From: a virus
DNA: 22,640 nucleotides
IMG/VR virus record: IMGVR_UViG_3300028569_000180
Location: 1-22,640 of that record
Direction: 5' to 3' (one strand)
Part shown: one piece after another, positions 21,252-22,640 of the stretch
Layout: each line of letters starts with the position of its first letter
How positions within the stretch are numbered: position 1 is the stretch's first letter
Made by a program: the position numbers and the translations under genes
The notes under the pieces: generated by a model
The model's input: the letters and a program-made list of their open reading frames with translations, nothing else
Told to the model about the DNA's origin: nothing
Database searches by the model: none

Positions 21252-22640
21252 ATGGCCGGCCCCATCCGCATCAAGCTCTCGGGCGACCAGCAGAGCGGCA
21301 ATGACGTTCTGCTGCTCTCGGGAGACATGCAGAGCGGGGCCGACGCCGAGGCGACCTCGATCCGTGCCGCCTCCGGCACGCTGCAGGCCGGTGACGCAAC
21401 ACTTTCGGGTGCCGTCACCGTCTCCGATGCCACCATCTATACCAGCGGCACGCTGGCCGCTGGCACGGCCGAGCTCTCGGCCGACGTGGCGGTTCTGGTC
21501 ACGGCAGCGGCGACACTGGTTGCCGACGCCGCTTCGATCGACGGCGAAATCGCCGCCATCATCGCGGCGAGCGGAGGGCTGGAAGCCGAAGCTGCAGAGA
21601 TCGCGGGGACGGTGTCGGCTGTCGTTGCGGCGTCCGGCTCCCTGGACGCGGAGCCGGCGGACCTCGCCGGCGCAGTCACCTCCGCCTCCGCCTTCACCGT
21701 CAACGGCGACCTGGTTGCCGAAGAGGCGACTCTGGCCGGCGCCGTCGAAACCTCGATCTCTGCCAGTGGCGGGCTCGAGGCGGAGCCGGCCGAGATCAGC
21801 GCCGCGGCGGAGATAGCCAACGAGGCGGCCGGCCCCATCCGCATCAAGCTCTCGGGCGACCAGCAGAGCGGCAATGACGTTCTGCTGCTCTCGGGAGACA
21901 TGCAGAGCGGGGCCGACGCCGAGGCGACCTCGATCCGTGCCGCCTCCGGCACGCTGCAGGCCGGTGACGCAACACTTTCGGGTGCCGTCACCGTCTCCGA
22001 TGCCACCATCTATACCAGCGGCACGCTGGCCGCTGGCACGGCCGAGCTCTCGGCCGACGTGGCGGTTCTGGTCACGGCAGCGGCGACACTGGTTGCCGAC
22101 GCCGCTTCGATCGACGGCGAAATCGCCGCCATCATCGCGGCGAGCGGAGGGCTGGAAGCCGAAGCTGCAGAGATCGCGGGGACGGTGTCGGCTGTCGTTG
22201 CGGCGTCCGGCTCCCTGGACGCGGAGCCGGCGGACCTCGCCGGCGCAGTCACCTCCGCCTCCGCCTTCACCGTCAACGGCGACCTGGTTGCCGAAGAGGC
22301 GACTCTGGCCGGCGCCGTCGAAACCTCGATCTCTGCCAGTGGCGGGCTCGAGGCGGAGCCGGCCGAGATCAGCGCCGCGGCGGAGATAGCCAACGAGGCG
22401 GCCGGGGACCTGACGGCCGAGGCGGCGACGCTCGCCGGGGCGGGCTCCGTGGTGGTGGCCGTCGAGGGAGCACTCGAAGCGGCCGACGCCTCGCTCTCCG
22501 GCGCGGCAACCGCCGGGTTCGCGGTCACCGCCAGCCTTGAAGCCGAGATCGCCGAACTGTCCGGCGCCGTCGATATCGACATCGCGGCCACCGGCGGGCT
22601 GCAGGCCGAAGACGCCATTCTGGGCGGCGATATCGAGGTC
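21252..22640 (+). CDS. Long alanine-rich repeat protein (fibre-like), 3' end beyond window
   Basis: At least 463 residues, open to the window edge; GAGGAG (21241-21246) lies 5 nt before the ATG. It contains no Cys, few aromatics and many Ala/Gly/Glu. After a 40-residue start (PIRIKLSGDQQSGNDVLLLSG...) come ~21-residue units of the form G-x-L-x-A-E-x-A-x-L-x-G followed by a beta-prone Ser/Thr/Ile/Val segment, typical of solenoid or elongated fibre domains. Codons 2-191 are duplicated perfectly in tandem, so the start region reappears inside the protein at about residue 192. After the second copy at least four more diverged units follow. Position at the end of the fibre block suggests an elongated tail or side fibre; that is inference. 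Confidence 0.75.
   Translation, partial: MAGPIRIKLSGDQQSGNDVLLLSGDMQSGADAEATSIRAASGTLQAGDATLSGAVTVSDATIYTSGTLAAGTAELSADVAVLVTAAATLVADAASIDGEIAAIIAASGGLEAEAAEIAGTVSAVVAASGSLDAEPADLAGAVTSASAFTVNGDLVAEEATLAGAVETSISASGGLEAEPAEISAAAEIANEAAGPIRIKLSGDQQSGNDVLLLSGDMQSGADAEATSIRAASGTLQAGDATLSGAVTVSDATIYTSGTLAAGTAELSADVAVLVTAAATLVADAASIDGEIAAIIAASGGLEAEAAEIAGTVSAVVAASGSLDAEPADLAGAVTSASAFTVNGDLVAEEATLAGAVETSISASGGLEAEPAEISAAAEIANEAAGDLTAEAATLAGAGSVVVAVEGALEAADASLSGAATAGFAVTASLEAEIAELSGAVDIDIAATGGLQAEDAILGGDIEV
21254..22405 (+). repeat. Perfect tandem duplication, 573-bp period
   Basis: Copy 1 (21254-21832) and copy 2 (21827-22405) are identical over 579 nt by eye, with a 6-nt overlap (GGCCGG) at the shared edge. 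The period of 573 nt is 191 codons, so the reading frame is kept. The base before copy 1 is T and before copy 2 is C; after the copies they diverge as C versus G. GGCCGG at both edges is a plausible microhomology for unequal recombination or replication slippage. An assembly duplication is the alternative. Confidence 0.9.

Noticed and set aside
21254-22405. CRISPR array or non-coding satellite
   Set aside because: The repeat is long, contiguous, in frame and coding, without short repeats separated by unique spacers.

Overview
The window is a single, all-forward-strand virion-morphogenesis block of a tailed phage or prophage. The layout is that of an HK97-like siphovirus: cos/HNH region, small and large terminase, portal, ClpP-type protease, major capsid, connectors, tail tube, frameshifted chaperone pair, tape measure, tail tip and fibres. 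High GC, GC-rich third codon positions and protein style suggest an alphaproteobacterial host, perhaps Hyphomicrobiales. That is an inference from composition and family resemblance, and no host gene is present to settle it. Integrase, repressor, lysis genes, tRNAs and att sites are not visible, so phage and prophage cannot be told apart here.

Packaging and head (1-9000). A small secreted orphan protein (22-309) precedes an HNH nuclease (366-707). A G/C-homopolymer tract (about 712-756) just before the small terminase is a candidate cos region. The small terminase (GTG start at 791), large terminase, HK97-type portal, a repeat-rich protein of unknown role (4491-5414), ClpP-like maturation protease and HK97-fold capsid protein follow. 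Many junctions overlap or abut. A perfect 10-bp hairpin follows the capsid gene, then come two accessory head proteins.

Neck and tail (9000-19600). Five short, tightly coupled genes look like gp6-like adaptor, head closure, gp10-like neck and tail terminator proteins plus one unassigned. The tail tube gene (11676-12914) is preceded by a 30-nt imperfect direct repeat and followed by a strong hairpin. The tail assembly chaperone pair is expressed through a -1 programmed frameshift: overlapping heptamers GGGAAAT and AAATTTT, each in the X_XXY_YYZ register, lie 5-8 nt before a bulged stem-loop. A 774-residue tape measure, a distal tail protein with a TTG start, and a large tail-hub protein with a glycine-rich C terminus come next.

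Fibres (19589-22640). A tail fibre with tandem ~45-residue repeats and two small proteins precede a long alanine-rich repeat protein that runs off the window. This last gene holds a nucleotide-identical tandem duplication (579 nt, period 573 nt, in frame) built from ~21-residue solenoid-like units. It is the most unusual thing in the window. I see no defence system or other non-virion system.
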